Below are positions 50,989-59,540 of a stretch of DNA of 64,000 nt, in pieces. This stretch comes from Acidovorax_G lacteus (GTDB lineage Bacteria > Pseudomonadota > Gammaproteobacteria > Burkholderiales > Burkholderiaceae_C), in contig NZ_BAABEX010000013.1 of NCBI RefSeq assembly GCF_039540375.1, forward strand, positions 124,001-188,000. The letters are read 5' to 3'. The position numbers and the translations under genes were made by a program. The notes under the pieces are model-generated. The model saw only the letters and a program-made list of their open reading frames with translations. It was not told the DNA's origin and did not search any database. Within the stretch, counting starts at the first letter, position 1. Each line of letters begins with the position of its first letter.

Positions 50989-52083
50989 GTGCTTTTTGAG
51001 ATCCGTTCGCGCTTTCCGTTTCTGGCCCGCACCGTGGCCACCCTGCTGCTGGCCTGGGCGGCGGCCGAAGTCTGCGTGGCACTGCACACGCCGCTGCCCT
51101 GGATGATCGGGCCACTGCTGGCCACCTCGCTGGTGTCGATGGCCGGAGGGCCCACCGAAAGTGCGGGCCCCCTGCGCAATGCGGGGCAGTGGACGATCGG
51201 CACTGCGCTGGGCCTGTATTTCACGCCCCAGGTGACGGCGCTGGTGGGCAGCCTGTGGTGGGCCATCGTGCTGGGCATTGCCTGGGCCTTGGTGCTGGGC
51301 TGGCTGTTCGGCCTGTGGCTGTACCGGGTGCACGCGCCGCGCCTGCATGGCGTGCCGCCCTCGATGATGCGGCCCACGAGCTATTTTTCCGGGGCCATCG
51401 GCGCGGCGTCGGAGATGACGCTGATCTCCGAACGCGAAAACGCCCGCGCCGACCTGGTGGCCGCCAGCCACAGCCTGCGCCTGCTGATCGTCACCGTGAG
51501 CATTCCGTTTGCGCTGCAGTGGAGCGGCCTGCGCGGCGTGGATCTGCTGCCGCCCGCCGCACGCGAGGTGGACCTGGCCGGCCTGGCGATGCTGGCGGCA
51601 CTCACTGGCGCGGGCGCACTGCTGATGGAGCGCCTGGGCCGCGCCAACCCCTGGTTCATGGGGGCGTTTGTCGTGTCCATGCTGCTCACGGCCACCGGGC
51701 AGACGCTGTCGGCCCTGCCGCAGGTGCTGGTGAATGCGGCGCAACTGGTGATCGGGGTGAGCCTGGGCGTGCGCTTTCGCGCGGGCTTCTTGCGCGCCGC
51801 GCCGCGCTGGCTGGGTGCGGTGGCGCTGGGCACGGTGGTGCTGATGCTGCTGTGCGCCGGCTTTGCTGCGCTGCTGGCCTGGGGCACGGGCTTGCCGTGG
51901 GTCACGCTGCTGCTCGGCACATCGCCCGGCGGCATTGCCGAGATGGCGATCACCGCCAAGGTGCTGCAGCTGGGCGTGCCCGTGGTCACCGCTTTCCAGG
52001 TCTGCCGCCTGGTGGCCGTGCTGGTGCTGGTAGAGCCCTTGTACCGGCGCTTGTATGGGCGCGAGGTGATGCCGCCCGCGTGA
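50989..52083 (+). CDS. AbrB-family (PF05145-type) membrane protein
   Basis: This 364-residue inner-membrane protein has about ten helices in two repeated halves. It has PLPWMIGPLLATSLVSMAG at the first half and GLPWVTLLLGTSPGGIAEMAITAKVLQLGVPVVTAFQVCR at the second (read in parts), the family signature. Members were annotated as AbrB or ammonia monooxygenase regulators, but the fold suggests transport or sensing; the function is unknown. I set the start at GTG 50989, because the open frame upstream covers a degenerate family-1 repeat and has no conserved sequence. Confidence 0.78.
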   Translation: MLFEIRSRFPFLARTVATLLLAWAAAEVCVALHTPLPWMIGPLLATSLVSMAGGPTESAGPLRNAGQWTIGTALGLYFTPQVTALVGSLWWAIVLGIAWALVLGWLFGLWLYRVHAPRLHGVPPSMMRPTSYFSGAIGAASEMTLISERENARADLVAASHSLRLLIVTVSIPFALQWSGLRGVDLLPPAAREVDLAGLAMLAALTGAGALLMERLGRANPWFMGAFVVSMLLTATGQTLSALPQVLVNAAQLVIGVSLGVRFRAGFLRAAPRWLGAVALGTVVLMLLCAGFAALLAWGTGLPWVTLLLGTSPGGIAEMAITAKVLQLGVPVVTAFQVCRLVAVLVLVEPLYRRLYGREVMPPA

Positions 52084-52505
52084 CGGCTGCCTGGCCCAAC
52101 GCGGCCTGTTACTGAGCGCTCGCCTGCGAACTGTGCGATGCGGGAACGCAGTCGAAGCGACTGTAAGAGACTGCGACACGATCAAGCCGAGCAGCGGCTC
52201 AGAGAGACAGTTTCGTCACAGCGACCGAGACCGGCGCGGCCAGAGGCCAGAGACATCGAGCAAGGGCCGCCCCGCAGCGAGGATGTCGTCCCCCTGCCCG
52301 CAGGGCGCAGCCCTGCGAGAGCGGGGGGAAGCCGCGCAGCGGCTCAGAGAAAGGGTTTCGTCACAGCGACCGAGACCGGCGCGGCCAGAGGCCAGAGACA
52401 TCGAGCAAGGGCCGCCCCGCAGCGAGGATGTCGTCCCCCTGCCCGCAAGCGCAGCGCCGCGAGAGCGGGGGGAAGCCGCGCAGCGGCTCAGGGGGGTGTA
52501 TCTGT
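52084..52505. other. 422-nt repeat-rich intergenic region
   Basis: The region lies between convergent AbrB-family and DUF3567 genes. It is filled mostly by a 145-bp direct repeat (from 52211) that contains family-2 elements. No credible gene is seen; open frames here are repeat shadows. Confidence 0.75.
52211..52498. repeat. 145-bp tandem direct repeat with family-2 elements
   Basis: Two copies start with TTTCGTCACAGCGACCGAGA at 52211 and 52356. They are identical for about 90 bp, then differ at the tip of the family-2 hairpin (CCCGCAGGGCGCAGCCCTGC versus CCCGCAAGCGCAGCGCCGC). Both end in GCAGCGGCTCAG. A fragment of that end (AGCAGCGGCTCAGAGAGA) also stands just left of copy 1, so a third unit was once present. 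The right copy ends 8 nt from the DUF3567 stop. Confidence 0.9.
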
Positions 52506-52802
52506 CTAATGCACCACCACCGGATGTTGCGCCAGCCCCGCGTAGCGATCGAGCGCGTCTTCCACTTCTTCCTGCGTGGGCGTGTCACGCTGCCAGGCGC
52601 GGATCTGTTCCTGGAACATTTCGGCCCAGGAGCCGTCCAGGTACACCTCTTTGCCCGAGCGCTTGTCCACGATTTCAAAGCCGTGGCGCACGAGCTGGGG
52701 CCGCGGCTCTGCGCCGTCGTTGAGGACGATGCCCGAGGTTTCCACGGCATCCGGCGACATGTGGACCACCACAAAGGATTCAGAGTCGTAGAGCATTTGC
52801 AT
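52506..52802 (-). CDS. DUF3567 (BTH_I0359-type) small protein
   Basis: A 98-residue protein of unknown function, typical of Burkholderiales. It begins MQMLYDSESFVVVHM and contains FEIVDKRSGKEVYLDGSWAEMFQ and an acidic helix (TQEEVEDALDRYAG). No signal peptide or membrane helix. The 200 nt upstream hold no recognised gene. Its 3' end runs into the 145-bp repeats. Confidence 0.85.
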   Translation of the reverse strand: MQMLYDSESFVVVHMSPDAVETSGIVLNDGAEPRPQLVRHGFEIVDKRSGKEVYLDGSWAEMFQEQIRAWQRDTPTQEEVEDALDRYAGLAQHPVVVH

Positions 52803-53003
52803 GGCAATTCCCCTGGGGCCGAAACAGCCCCGTTGAGCCCATAGATGGCCGCCAAGCCGCGGACTTCAAGGCCGGACGTTTCCGGGGCTGGCAACCCCAG
52901 TATTTCATGAATCCGGACCTGTGGGCGGTCGGGCGGTCCTGACCCTGTGCAGGGCCAGGCTTTCGCGGCGCGGGCGCCACAGTGCCGCCGCCGCAGCGGC
53001 CGC

Positions 53004-54206
53004 CTAGGGCGTGGAATGGCTGCGCAGCAGCAGGTCGGCAAAGTCGCCGTTGGCTTGCGTGAGGCGGATACGCACCGGCAGGTAACCCAGCGACGGGGCC
53101 AGCCACAGCTCGGCTTTCTGGTCGTATTCCTTGCGGGGCAGGCGCTGCAGGCGCAGTGCGGGCAGGGGGCTGCCGCCCACCTGCAGCGTCTCTTCGCCTT
53201 CGACGGTGAAGGTCCAGCGGTCGGCGGACCGCGCGCTCACGGTGGTCAGCGTGATCTGCGTGCCCGGCGCAAAGCGGGGCGGGTCGGCCGCAATCCAGGC
53301 GCCCAGCTGCAAGAACACGCTGAGCCGGTCTTGCGCACCGGCGCCCACCTGCAGCGCCGGGGTGTTGGCGCTGAAGGTGACCCGCCCCTGGGCGCTGTCG
53401 AAGTGCGCGGCCTGTTCGCTGCGGCGGCGGTCGGCAAAGCGCTCGGGCTGCAGGCCTTCGGGCGCAATGCGGCCCGTGCTTTGCTGAATGCGCGAGCCGA
53501 GCAGAAACGCACTGATCTGCTGGCGCGCGGTGTAGCGCTGGCCGTCGTGCTGCCACAGCAATTCGGCGCGCGCGCTGTATTGCAGGCGCTTGGCCTGGCC
53601 CTGTACGTCAAACGCCAGGCGGGTGGGGGCGGGCACCCGCGCGGCCATACCGGGGGCGGCCACTTCGTCGGCACCGCCGGGCGTGCGCATCCACACCCCG
53701 GCGTTGAGCGGGATGTCGGCCGACTCGGCACCCGACTCCTCGCCTTCGGCATCGGGCGCGGCTGCGGCCACGGTGCTGGCGCTGGCCGTGGCGACTGGCA
53801 CGGCCGGGGGTGAAGCCGCCGCGCTGGCCGGCATCGACGGCGGTTCGGCTGCGGCATCGGTGGCAGGCATCACTGCCGTGGGGGCCACGGCGGCAGGCGA
53901 TGTTGCCTGGGCGGGCTCTGGACTGGGTGCCGGGTCGGGGGCTGGCGGCTGCGCTCGGGGTGAGACGCTGGGGGCCGGGCGTGGGGGCCGTGTGGGCGCG
54001 GCGGGCGCAGCCGCCGCTGTGACAGGCGTTGCTTCAGGCACGGGGGCTGGAGGCGCTGTCAGGAGCGCCTCGATCACCACGGGTGCTGGGGGCGCCGCCC
54101 CGGGCTGCCAGTGTGCGCTCTGCAGCAGCCCGCCCAGCACCAGGGCGTGTGCGGCGACCACGGCCAGCGTGATGCCGACCAGCGGCGGGCCGGCGCGTCG
54201 GGGCAT
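53004..54206 (-). CDS. DUF3108 domain protein with N-terminal anchor and Pro/Ala-rich stalk
   Basis: The 400-residue product has one N-terminal membrane helix (about 9-28), a long Pro/Ala/Thr linker (about 33-160, like a TonB-type periplasmic stalk), and a beta-rich C-terminal DUF3108 domain (LQYSARAELLWQHDGQRYTARQQ, GTQITLTTVSARSADRWTF, LRLQRLPRKEYDQKAELWLAPS). It should face the periplasm. The function is unknown; the family has lipid- or envelope-like beta folds. It follows the IclR gene by 13 nt on the same strand. Confidence 0.8.
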   Translation of the reverse strand: MPRRAGPPLVGITLAVVAAHALVLGGLLQSAHWQPGAAPPAPVVIEALLTAPPAPVPEATPVTAAAAPAAPTRPPRPAPSVSPRAQPPAPDPAPSPEPAQATSPAAVAPTAVMPATDAAAEPPSMPASAAASPPAVPVATASASTVAAAAPDAEGEESGAESADIPLNAGVWMRTPGGADEVAAPGMAARVPAPTRLAFDVQGQAKRLQYSARAELLWQHDGQRYTARQQISAFLLGSRIQQSTGRIAPEGLQPERFADRRRSEQAAHFDSAQGRVTFSANTPALQVGAGAQDRLSVFLQLGAWIAADPPRFAPGTQITLTTVSARSADRWTFTVEGEETLQVGGSPLPALRLQRLPRKEYDQKAELWLAPSLGYLPVRIRLTQANGDFADLLLRSHSTP

Positions 54207-54219
54207 GCGGCGGCCTCCG

Positions 54220-55002
54220 TCAGGCGCTGCCCGCGCCCAGGTCGCGCGACAGCTGGGCCGCAGCGGCGCGCAATGCGCTGTCCACCGCGCCGTCCCATTC
54301 GGGGTCGAAGGTGGCCACCGAACCCAGCGTGGTCAGACCGATCACGAGGTGTCCGTCGAAGTCGAACACCGGCGCGCAAAACGCGACGATGCCGGGCAGC
54401 AGGGTGTCGACCACGCGCGCTGCGCCGCGGGTGCGCACTTCGGCCAGCAGCGCCTGCACCTCGGCCGGGCTGCCGGGCAGATCGGCGCGGCGGGCCTTGC
54501 GGGCCTGGGCCAGCTCCTGTTCGATGAGCGGTGCCACCACCTCGGGCGCCATGTAGGCGGCAAAGCAGCGCCCTGTGGCCGACGAGAGCAGCGGCATGAC
54601 GTCGCCCAGGCGCAGGTTGGCGGTCACGGCCTGGGGTGACTCTTCCCAGTGCACGATGGTGGGCCCGTGGTTGCCCCACACGGCCAGCGCCAGGGTGTGG
54701 CCGATCTGGTCCATCAGTGCGGGCAGCCGGTCGCGCGCCAGGCGCATGGCGTCGATACGCGCCAGCGATGCCAGGCCCAGCTTGAGCGCGGCGGGGCCGA
54801 GGTCGTACCGGGCGTTGCGGTGGTCCTGCATCACCAGGCCCAGGCGCTGAAAGCTCACCAGGTAGCGGTGGGCCTTGGCCGGGCTCATGCCGGCCGAGGC
54901 CGCCAGATCCTTGAGCATCTGCGGCCCGCGCGCGCGGGCCAGCCCTTCCAGCAGGGCGTAGCCGACTTCCACCGATTGAATGCCTGCACGTTCCTTGGCC
55001 AT
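54220..55002 (-). CDS. IclR-family transcriptional regulator
   Basis: This 260-residue regulator has a winged helix at about 8-70 (SVEVGYALLEGLA, LAASAGMSPAKAHRYLVSFQRLGLV) and an IclR effector domain (about 85-255; MPLLSSATGRCFAAYM, ARVVDTLLPGIVAFCAPVFDFDG). It is divergent from the FAA-hydrolase gene with 107 nt between starts, so it probably controls that gene. The effector is likely an aromatic-pathway acid, by family inference. Confidence 0.87.
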   Translation of the reverse strand: MAKERAGIQSVEVGYALLEGLARARGPQMLKDLAASAGMSPAKAHRYLVSFQRLGLVMQDHRNARYDLGPAALKLGLASLARIDAMRLARDRLPALMDQIGHTLALAVWGNHGPTIVHWEESPQAVTANLRLGDVMPLLSSATGRCFAAYMAPEVVAPLIEQELAQARKARRADLPGSPAEVQALLAEVRTRGAARVVDTLLPGIVAFCAPVFDFDGHLVIGLTTLGSVATFDPEWDGAVDSALRAAAAQLSRDLGAGSA

Positions 55003-55109
55003 GCGCTGTCTGTAGTCAATAGAATCCGCGGTCCTGGGCGGGGCGCAAGCACCCGACCGATGTCAATGCGGGGCACCGATGCCCCGGCCACTGCGGACGC
55101 TGCCACCCC

Positions 55110-56123
55110 ATGAAACTCGCCACGTACAAAGACGGCTCGCGCGACGGCCAGCTCGTCGTCGTCTCCCGTGATCTGAGCACCGCGCATTATGCGACCGGCA
55201 TCGCCCACCGCCTGCAGCAGGTGCTGGACGACTGGAACTTCCTCGCGCCGCAGTTGCAGGATCTGTACGAGCAGCTCAATGCCGGTCGCGCGCGCCATGC
55301 GTTCCCGTTCGACCCGGCCCGTTGCATGGCCCCGCTGCCCCGCGCTTACCAGTGGGCCGATGGCTCGGCCTACCTCAACCACGTGGAGCTGGTGCGCAAG
55401 GCGCGCGGGGCCGAAGTGCCCGAGAACCTGCGCACCGATCCGCTGATCTACCAGGGCGCGAGCGACGATTTTCTCGGCCCCTGCGACGACGTGGTGGTGC
55501 CCAGCGAGGCCATGGGCATCGACTTCGAGGCCGAGATCGCCGTCATCACGGGCGACGTGCGCATGGGCGCCTCGCCCGAGCAGGCGCTCGACGGCATCCG
55601 CCTGGTGATGCTGGCCAACGACGTGAGCCTGCGCAACCTGATCCCCGCCGAGCTGGCCAAGGGCTTCGGCTTTGTGCAGAGCAAGCCCGCCACCGCTTTC
55701 AGCCCCGTGGCCGTGACGCCGGACGAGCTGGGCGACGCCTGGCAGCACGGCCGCGTGCACCTGACGCTGCAGTCCACCTGGAACGGCCGCCGCGTGGGCC
55801 TGTGCGACGCCGGGCCCGACATGCACTTCCACTTCGGCCAGTTGATCGCCCACCTGGCCACCACGCGCCATGTGCGCGCGGGCTCCATCGTGGGCAGCGG
55901 CACCGTGAGCAACCCGCCCGTGGAGCACAAGGGCCGCCTCGACTGGCCCAAGGGCTATGGTTGCATTGCCGAGAAGCGTTGCATGGAAACCCTGCAGGAC
56001 GGCCAGCCCAGCACCGACTACATGCGCTATGGCGACACCATCCGCATCGAGATGAAGGGCCGCGACGGGCAGAGCGTGTTCGGGGCCATCGACCAGACGA
56101 TTGTCGCGCCCGGGGGCGAGTAG
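55110..56123 (+). CDS. Fumarylacetoacetate hydrolase family protein
   Basis: This 337-residue cytosolic enzyme of the FAH superfamily cleaves C-C bonds in aromatic breakdown. It has VVVPSEAMGIDFEAEIAVITGDV, with the E-x-E metal-binding pattern (about residues 150-153), DVSLRNL, and GSGTVSNPPVEHKG. Its N-terminal part (about 1-100) is the family's small domain. The exact substrate is unknown. It is divergent from the IclR regulator; no other pathway gene is nearby. Confidence 0.85.
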   Translation: MKLATYKDGSRDGQLVVVSRDLSTAHYATGIAHRLQQVLDDWNFLAPQLQDLYEQLNAGRARHAFPFDPARCMAPLPRAYQWADGSAYLNHVELVRKARGAEVPENLRTDPLIYQGASDDFLGPCDDVVVPSEAMGIDFEAEIAVITGDVRMGASPEQALDGIRLVMLANDVSLRNLIPAELAKGFGFVQSKPATAFSPVAVTPDELGDAWQHGRVHLTLQSTWNGRRVGLCDAGPDMHFHFGQLIAHLATTRHVRAGSIVGSGTVSNPPVEHKGRLDWPKGYGCIAEKRCMETLQDGQPSTDYMRYGDTIRIEMKGRDGQSVFGAIDQTIVAPGGE

Positions 56124-56160
56124 GCCCCGCGGGTGGGGCTTCCGCATTCAGGTCGAAATC

Positions 56161-56215
56161 GGCTGCTCGTGCTTATCAATCAAGCACGAGCAGCTATATA
56201 TTTGATAGCAAATGC
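56161..56215. repeat. Family-1 repeat (copy g), inverted and full length
   Basis: GGCTGCTCGTGCTTATCAATCAAGCACGAGCAGCTATATATTTGATAGCA in separate blocks: GCTGCTCGTGCTT pairs with AAGCACGAGCAGC. The orientation is opposite to the other copies. It lies 38 nt after the FAA hydrolase stop. Confidence 0.88.
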
Positions 56216-56332
56216 CGTGGGGAGCCCTGCCGTGCCGTCCGGGCTGTCACCTGCAGGTCGGCGCGGCCGGGGCAAAGCCGCTAGGCTTGCAGGCTTCGGG
56301 CGCCCGGGGGTGCCTGCGATGGAGACTGTCCC

Positions 56333-57493
56333 ATGCTGAACTTTGACTTCCACAACCCCACCCACATCGCCTTTGGCAAGGGCCGCATTGCCGATCTGGC
56401 CAAGCTCGTGCCCGCCCAGGCGCGCGTACTGATCCTGGTGGGCGGCAGCAGCGCCGAGAAAACCGGCACCCTGGGCGAAGTGCGCGCCGCCCTGGGCGAG
56501 CGCCACCACGCCACCTTCAGCGGCATCGAGCCCAACCCGAGCTACGAAACCTCGATGAAGGCCGTGGAGCAGGCGCGCGAGGGCGGGTTTGACTTTCTGC
56601 TCGCCGTGGGCGGCGGCTCGGTGATCGACGCGGCCAAGTTCATTGCCGCGGCTGTGCGCTTCGAGGGCGACCCGTGGAGCATCCTGCTCAAGCGCGGGCG
56701 CAACATCACGGCAGCGCTGCCGTTTGGCGCGGTGCTCACGCTGCCCGCCACGGGCTCCGAGATGAACAACGGCTCGGTCATCACCCACCGCGGCCAGGGC
56801 GCCAAGCTGGCCTTCAGCAGCGTGCACTGCTACCCGCGCTTTTCGGTGCTCGACCCGACCAAGACCTACACCTTGCCGCCGCAGCAACTGGCCAACGGCG
56901 TGGTCGATGCGTTCGTGCACACCGTCGAGCAGTACCTGACCTACCCCGTGGACGCCCGCGTGCAAGACCGGTTTGCCGAGGGCATTCTGCAGACGCTGAT
57001 TGAAGTGGGCCCGCGCCTGCTCACAGCCCCCGAGCCGGTGTACGACGACCGTGCCAACCTGATGTGGGCCGCCACCATGGCGCTCAACGGCCTGATCGGC
57101 GCCGGGGTGCCGCAGGACTGGTCCACCCACATGATCGGCCACGAACTCACGGCCGCGCACGGCATCGACCATGCGCGCACGCTGGCCATCGTGCTGCCCG
57201 CCATGCTGCACGAGCGCCGCGCGCAGAAGAAAGACAAGCTGCTGCAGTACGGTGAGCGCGTCTGGGGCATCACCCAGGGCAGCGAGGACGAGCGCATCAC
57301 CGCCGCCATCGAGCGCACGCGCGACTTCTTCGAGCGCATGGGCGTGCCCACGCGCCTGTCGGGCTACGGGCTGGGGGCCGACGCGGTCGGCCCGCTGGTG
57401 GCGCAGCTCGAAGCGCACGGCATGGTGCAGCTCTCCGAGCACCGCGACGTGACGCCCGAAGTCAGCCGCCGCGTGCTCGAAGCGGCGCTCTGA
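56333..57493 (+). CDS. Iron-containing (YqhD-like) alcohol dehydrogenase
   Basis: This 386-residue group III alcohol dehydrogenase probably reduces aldehydes with NADPH. It has FGKGRIADLAKLV, the dinucleotide loop LLAVGGGSVIDAAKFIA, TLPATGSEMNNGSVIT, Asp in VVDAFVHTVEQYLT, and the metal histidines in STHMIGHELTAAHGIDHARTL, read in parts. Length matches YqhD (387). The 209-nt gap upstream holds the inverted family-1 repeat. Substrate unknown. Confidence 0.88.
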   Translation: MLNFDFHNPTHIAFGKGRIADLAKLVPAQARVLILVGGSSAEKTGTLGEVRAALGERHHATFSGIEPNPSYETSMKAVEQAREGGFDFLLAVGGGSVIDAAKFIAAAVRFEGDPWSILLKRGRNITAALPFGAVLTLPATGSEMNNGSVITHRGQGAKLAFSSVHCYPRFSVLDPTKTYTLPPQQLANGVVDAFVHTVEQYLTYPVDARVQDRFAEGILQTLIEVGPRLLTAPEPVYDDRANLMWAATMALNGLIGAGVPQDWSTHMIGHELTAAHGIDHARTLAIVLPAMLHERRAQKKDKLLQYGERVWGITQGSEDERITAAIERTRDFFERMGVPTRLSGYGLGADAVGPLVAQLEAHGMVQLSEHRDVTPEVSRRVLEAAL

Positions 57494-57749
57494 TCCGCCG
57501 CCAGGGGCCATGGGCGGCAGCGCTGTTGCGCAGGGCGGGGGGCTTTGGCGCCCCCTGGCCGCCCGCCGTTTTCGCTCCATTCGCGCTCTGTTGCGGCCGC
57601 TTCGCGCCGGCCAGGCGCATTTCGTCGCACCGCGCTAGGGCCTTGCCACGGCGCGGCCTACAGTGCGCCGCACCGCTGCCGTGGCGGTGTTGTGCGAAAG
57701 GCGCGCTGTGACGTTTGGCTCCTGGGGTGTGCGCACCCTTCTTCTTCCG

Positions 57750-58784
57750 ATGCCCTTGCGGGCCTGGTCGCGCTGGCTGGCGGTGGCGCTGGCTGCGCTG
57801 GCTGCCTCGCTGGGCGCTGTATCGCCCGCAGCCGCCCAGCATGCCGGCCTGCGCCGCCTGGCGGTGCCCACGGCCACCGAGTCCATCGAGGTGCTGTTGT
57901 TCTACCCCACGGCCACGGCCGCCCGCGCGATCCCGATGGGGCCCTGGCTGCCGGTGGTGGCGCCGGGCGCGCCCGCGTCGGCTGCGCCGCTGCGTGGCCT
58001 GCTGCTGCTGTCGCACGGCACCGGGGGCGACGCGCTCGGGCACCACAGCCTGGCCACGCGCCTGGCAGCAGCGGGCTACCTGGTGGCCGCGCTGCGGCAC
58101 CCGGGCGACCACTGGCAGGACCGTTCGCTGATGACCTCGGGCCGCTACTTCAGCGAGCGGCCGCGCCAGGTCAGCCAGGTGCTGGACGCACTGCTCGCAC
58201 ACCCTGAATGGGGCGCGCGCATTCCGGCCCAGCGGGTCGGGGCCGTGGGCCACTCGGCCGGCGGCTACACGGTGCTGGCCCTGGCCGGCGCCCAGGCCGA
58301 GCCCGACCGCGCGCGCCGCCACTGCGCCAGCGCGCACGACGACCCGGGCTTTTGCGCATTGGCCCGCACGGCCATGGGCGGTACGCCGCAGGGGCAGGAC
58401 CGTGTGGCGCAGCCCCAGGACGGCGACCGGGTATCGGCCGCCGACCCGCGCATCCGCGCCGTGGTGGCGCTCGCGCCCATGGCCGTGGTGCTCACGCCGG
58501 AAAGCCTGGCCGCCGTACGGGTGCCGGTGCGTATCTTGATGGCCGAGCACGACGCTGTGCTTACCGCCCGCTACCACGGCGGGCATGTCGCTGCGCACGT
58601 GCCGGGGTCACAAGCGAGCACCGTGCCCGGTGCTGGGCACTTCGCCTTCATGGCGGTGCCGCAGCACAGCCTGCCATCCGATTCGGGCGACGTGGCCGCC
58701 GACCCGCCGGGGTTTGACCGTGGGGCCTACCAGGACACTCTGGCCCGGGAGGTGCTGGTGTTCTGGGCACGCGTGTGGCCCTAG
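57750..58784 (+). CDS. Secreted alpha/beta hydrolase (dienelactone-hydrolase-like)
   Basis: The 344-residue product has a signal peptide ending AAA-Q (about residue 30) and an alpha/beta-hydrolase fold. The nucleophile elbow is G-H-S-A-G-G (VGAVGHSAGGYTVLAL), the oxyanion region LLLLSHGTGGDALGHHSLA, and the catalytic His in GAGHFAFM. The acid is probably Asp in AEHDAVL. It should act in the periplasm on esters or lactones. The ATG at 57750 was chosen because it gives a clean signal peptide. About 255 nt before it hold no recognised feature. Confidence 0.8.
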   Translation: MPLRAWSRWLAVALAALAASLGAVSPAAAQHAGLRRLAVPTATESIEVLLFYPTATAARAIPMGPWLPVVAPGAPASAAPLRGLLLLSHGTGGDALGHHSLATRLAAAGYLVAALRHPGDHWQDRSLMTSGRYFSERPRQVSQVLDALLAHPEWGARIPAQRVGAVGHSAGGYTVLALAGAQAEPDRARRHCASAHDDPGFCALARTAMGGTPQGQDRVAQPQDGDRVSAADPRIRAVVALAPMAVVLTPESLAAVRVPVRILMAEHDAVLTARYHGGHVAAHVPGSQASTVPGAGHFAFMAVPQHSLPSDSGDVAADPPGFDRGAYQDTLAREVLVFWARVWP

Positions 58785-58862
58785 GCTGGCAGGCGACCCG
58801 GCCCATGCCGCCACAATGGCGGCCACGCTGGCCCTTCGAGCCGGTGCTGAGGGAGGGACACC

Positions 58863-59519
58863 ATGTCGTACGTGTTGGCAGCCCGGGTCGGGCTGTACCG
58901 CTTAATTGCCAGCGGCGGCGCTGTGCTGGCACTGCTGTTGGCGGGGCCGTCTGCCGGCGCGGCAGACCCCGAGCGCTACGGCAAAGTGATGGAGCAACGC
59001 CACGAGGTGCCGGCCGCCGCGCTGGCCAAGTTTCTGCGACTGCACGAAAAGAACCTGCGCGAGGGGCGCAACAACGTTGGCATGCTGGCCGACACCGAGC
59101 GCTGGGTGGCCCCGGCGCTGGACGCACCCACGGCGCGCAACCCCTACACCCTGGTGGTGCGGGTGCGCGGTGTGGCGCTGGCCGACGGGCCGGTGGCCTC
59201 GCGCTGGCAAACCGCCTGGGGCCTGCCCGATGGCGCGGCGCGCGGCATGCTGCTGCCCGAGCTCACGCAGCAGAACGTGAAGGCCGGACAGGTGGTTGAA
59301 CTCGTGGGCGTGTCGCCGCCGACCAGCTTCAAGGAAGACCGCCGCGTTGAGCCCATCGTCGAGTTCATGGCCCTGCAGAATCTGCGCATGGACGGGGTGA
59401 CGCTGGAGGTCTGGTCGGGCATGCGGCCGACATCGTGGCTGCAGGGCTTTGGCGCGGCCGTTCCGCTGCTTATCGGCGTGGTGTTTCTGGCGCTCGTGGT
59501 CTGGATGCGCCGGCGCTGA
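58863..59519 (+). CDS. Unrecognised exported protein with C-terminal membrane anchor
   Basis: I do not recognise this family. The 218-residue protein has a signal peptide (about 1-33, ending GAADPE), a mature domain of about 155 residues with conserved-looking blocks (RHEVPAAALAKFLRLHEKN, NPYTLVVRVRG, VKAGQVVELVGVSPPTSFKED), and a C-terminal membrane helix (about 194-214) ending in RRR. GAGGGACACC precedes the ATG. It lies 78 nt after the hydrolase on the same strand, so they may be co-transcribed. Confidence 0.7.
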   Translation: MSYVLAARVGLYRLIASGGAVLALLLAGPSAGAADPERYGKVMEQRHEVPAAALAKFLRLHEKNLREGRNNVGMLADTERWVAPALDAPTARNPYTLVVRVRGVALADGPVASRWQTAWGLPDGAARGMLLPELTQQNVKAGQVVELVGVSPPTSFKEDRRVEPIVEFMALQNLRMDGVTLEVWSGMRPTSWLQGFGAAVPLLIGVVFLALVVWMRRR

Positions 59520-59540
59520 GCGCGCCGGGGCCCGGGTCGC

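Noticed and set aside
52211..52498. Direct repeats considered as a mobile-element end or attachment site
   Set aside because: No transposase or integrase and no target duplication are visible; the units are built from the dispersed family-2 repeat.
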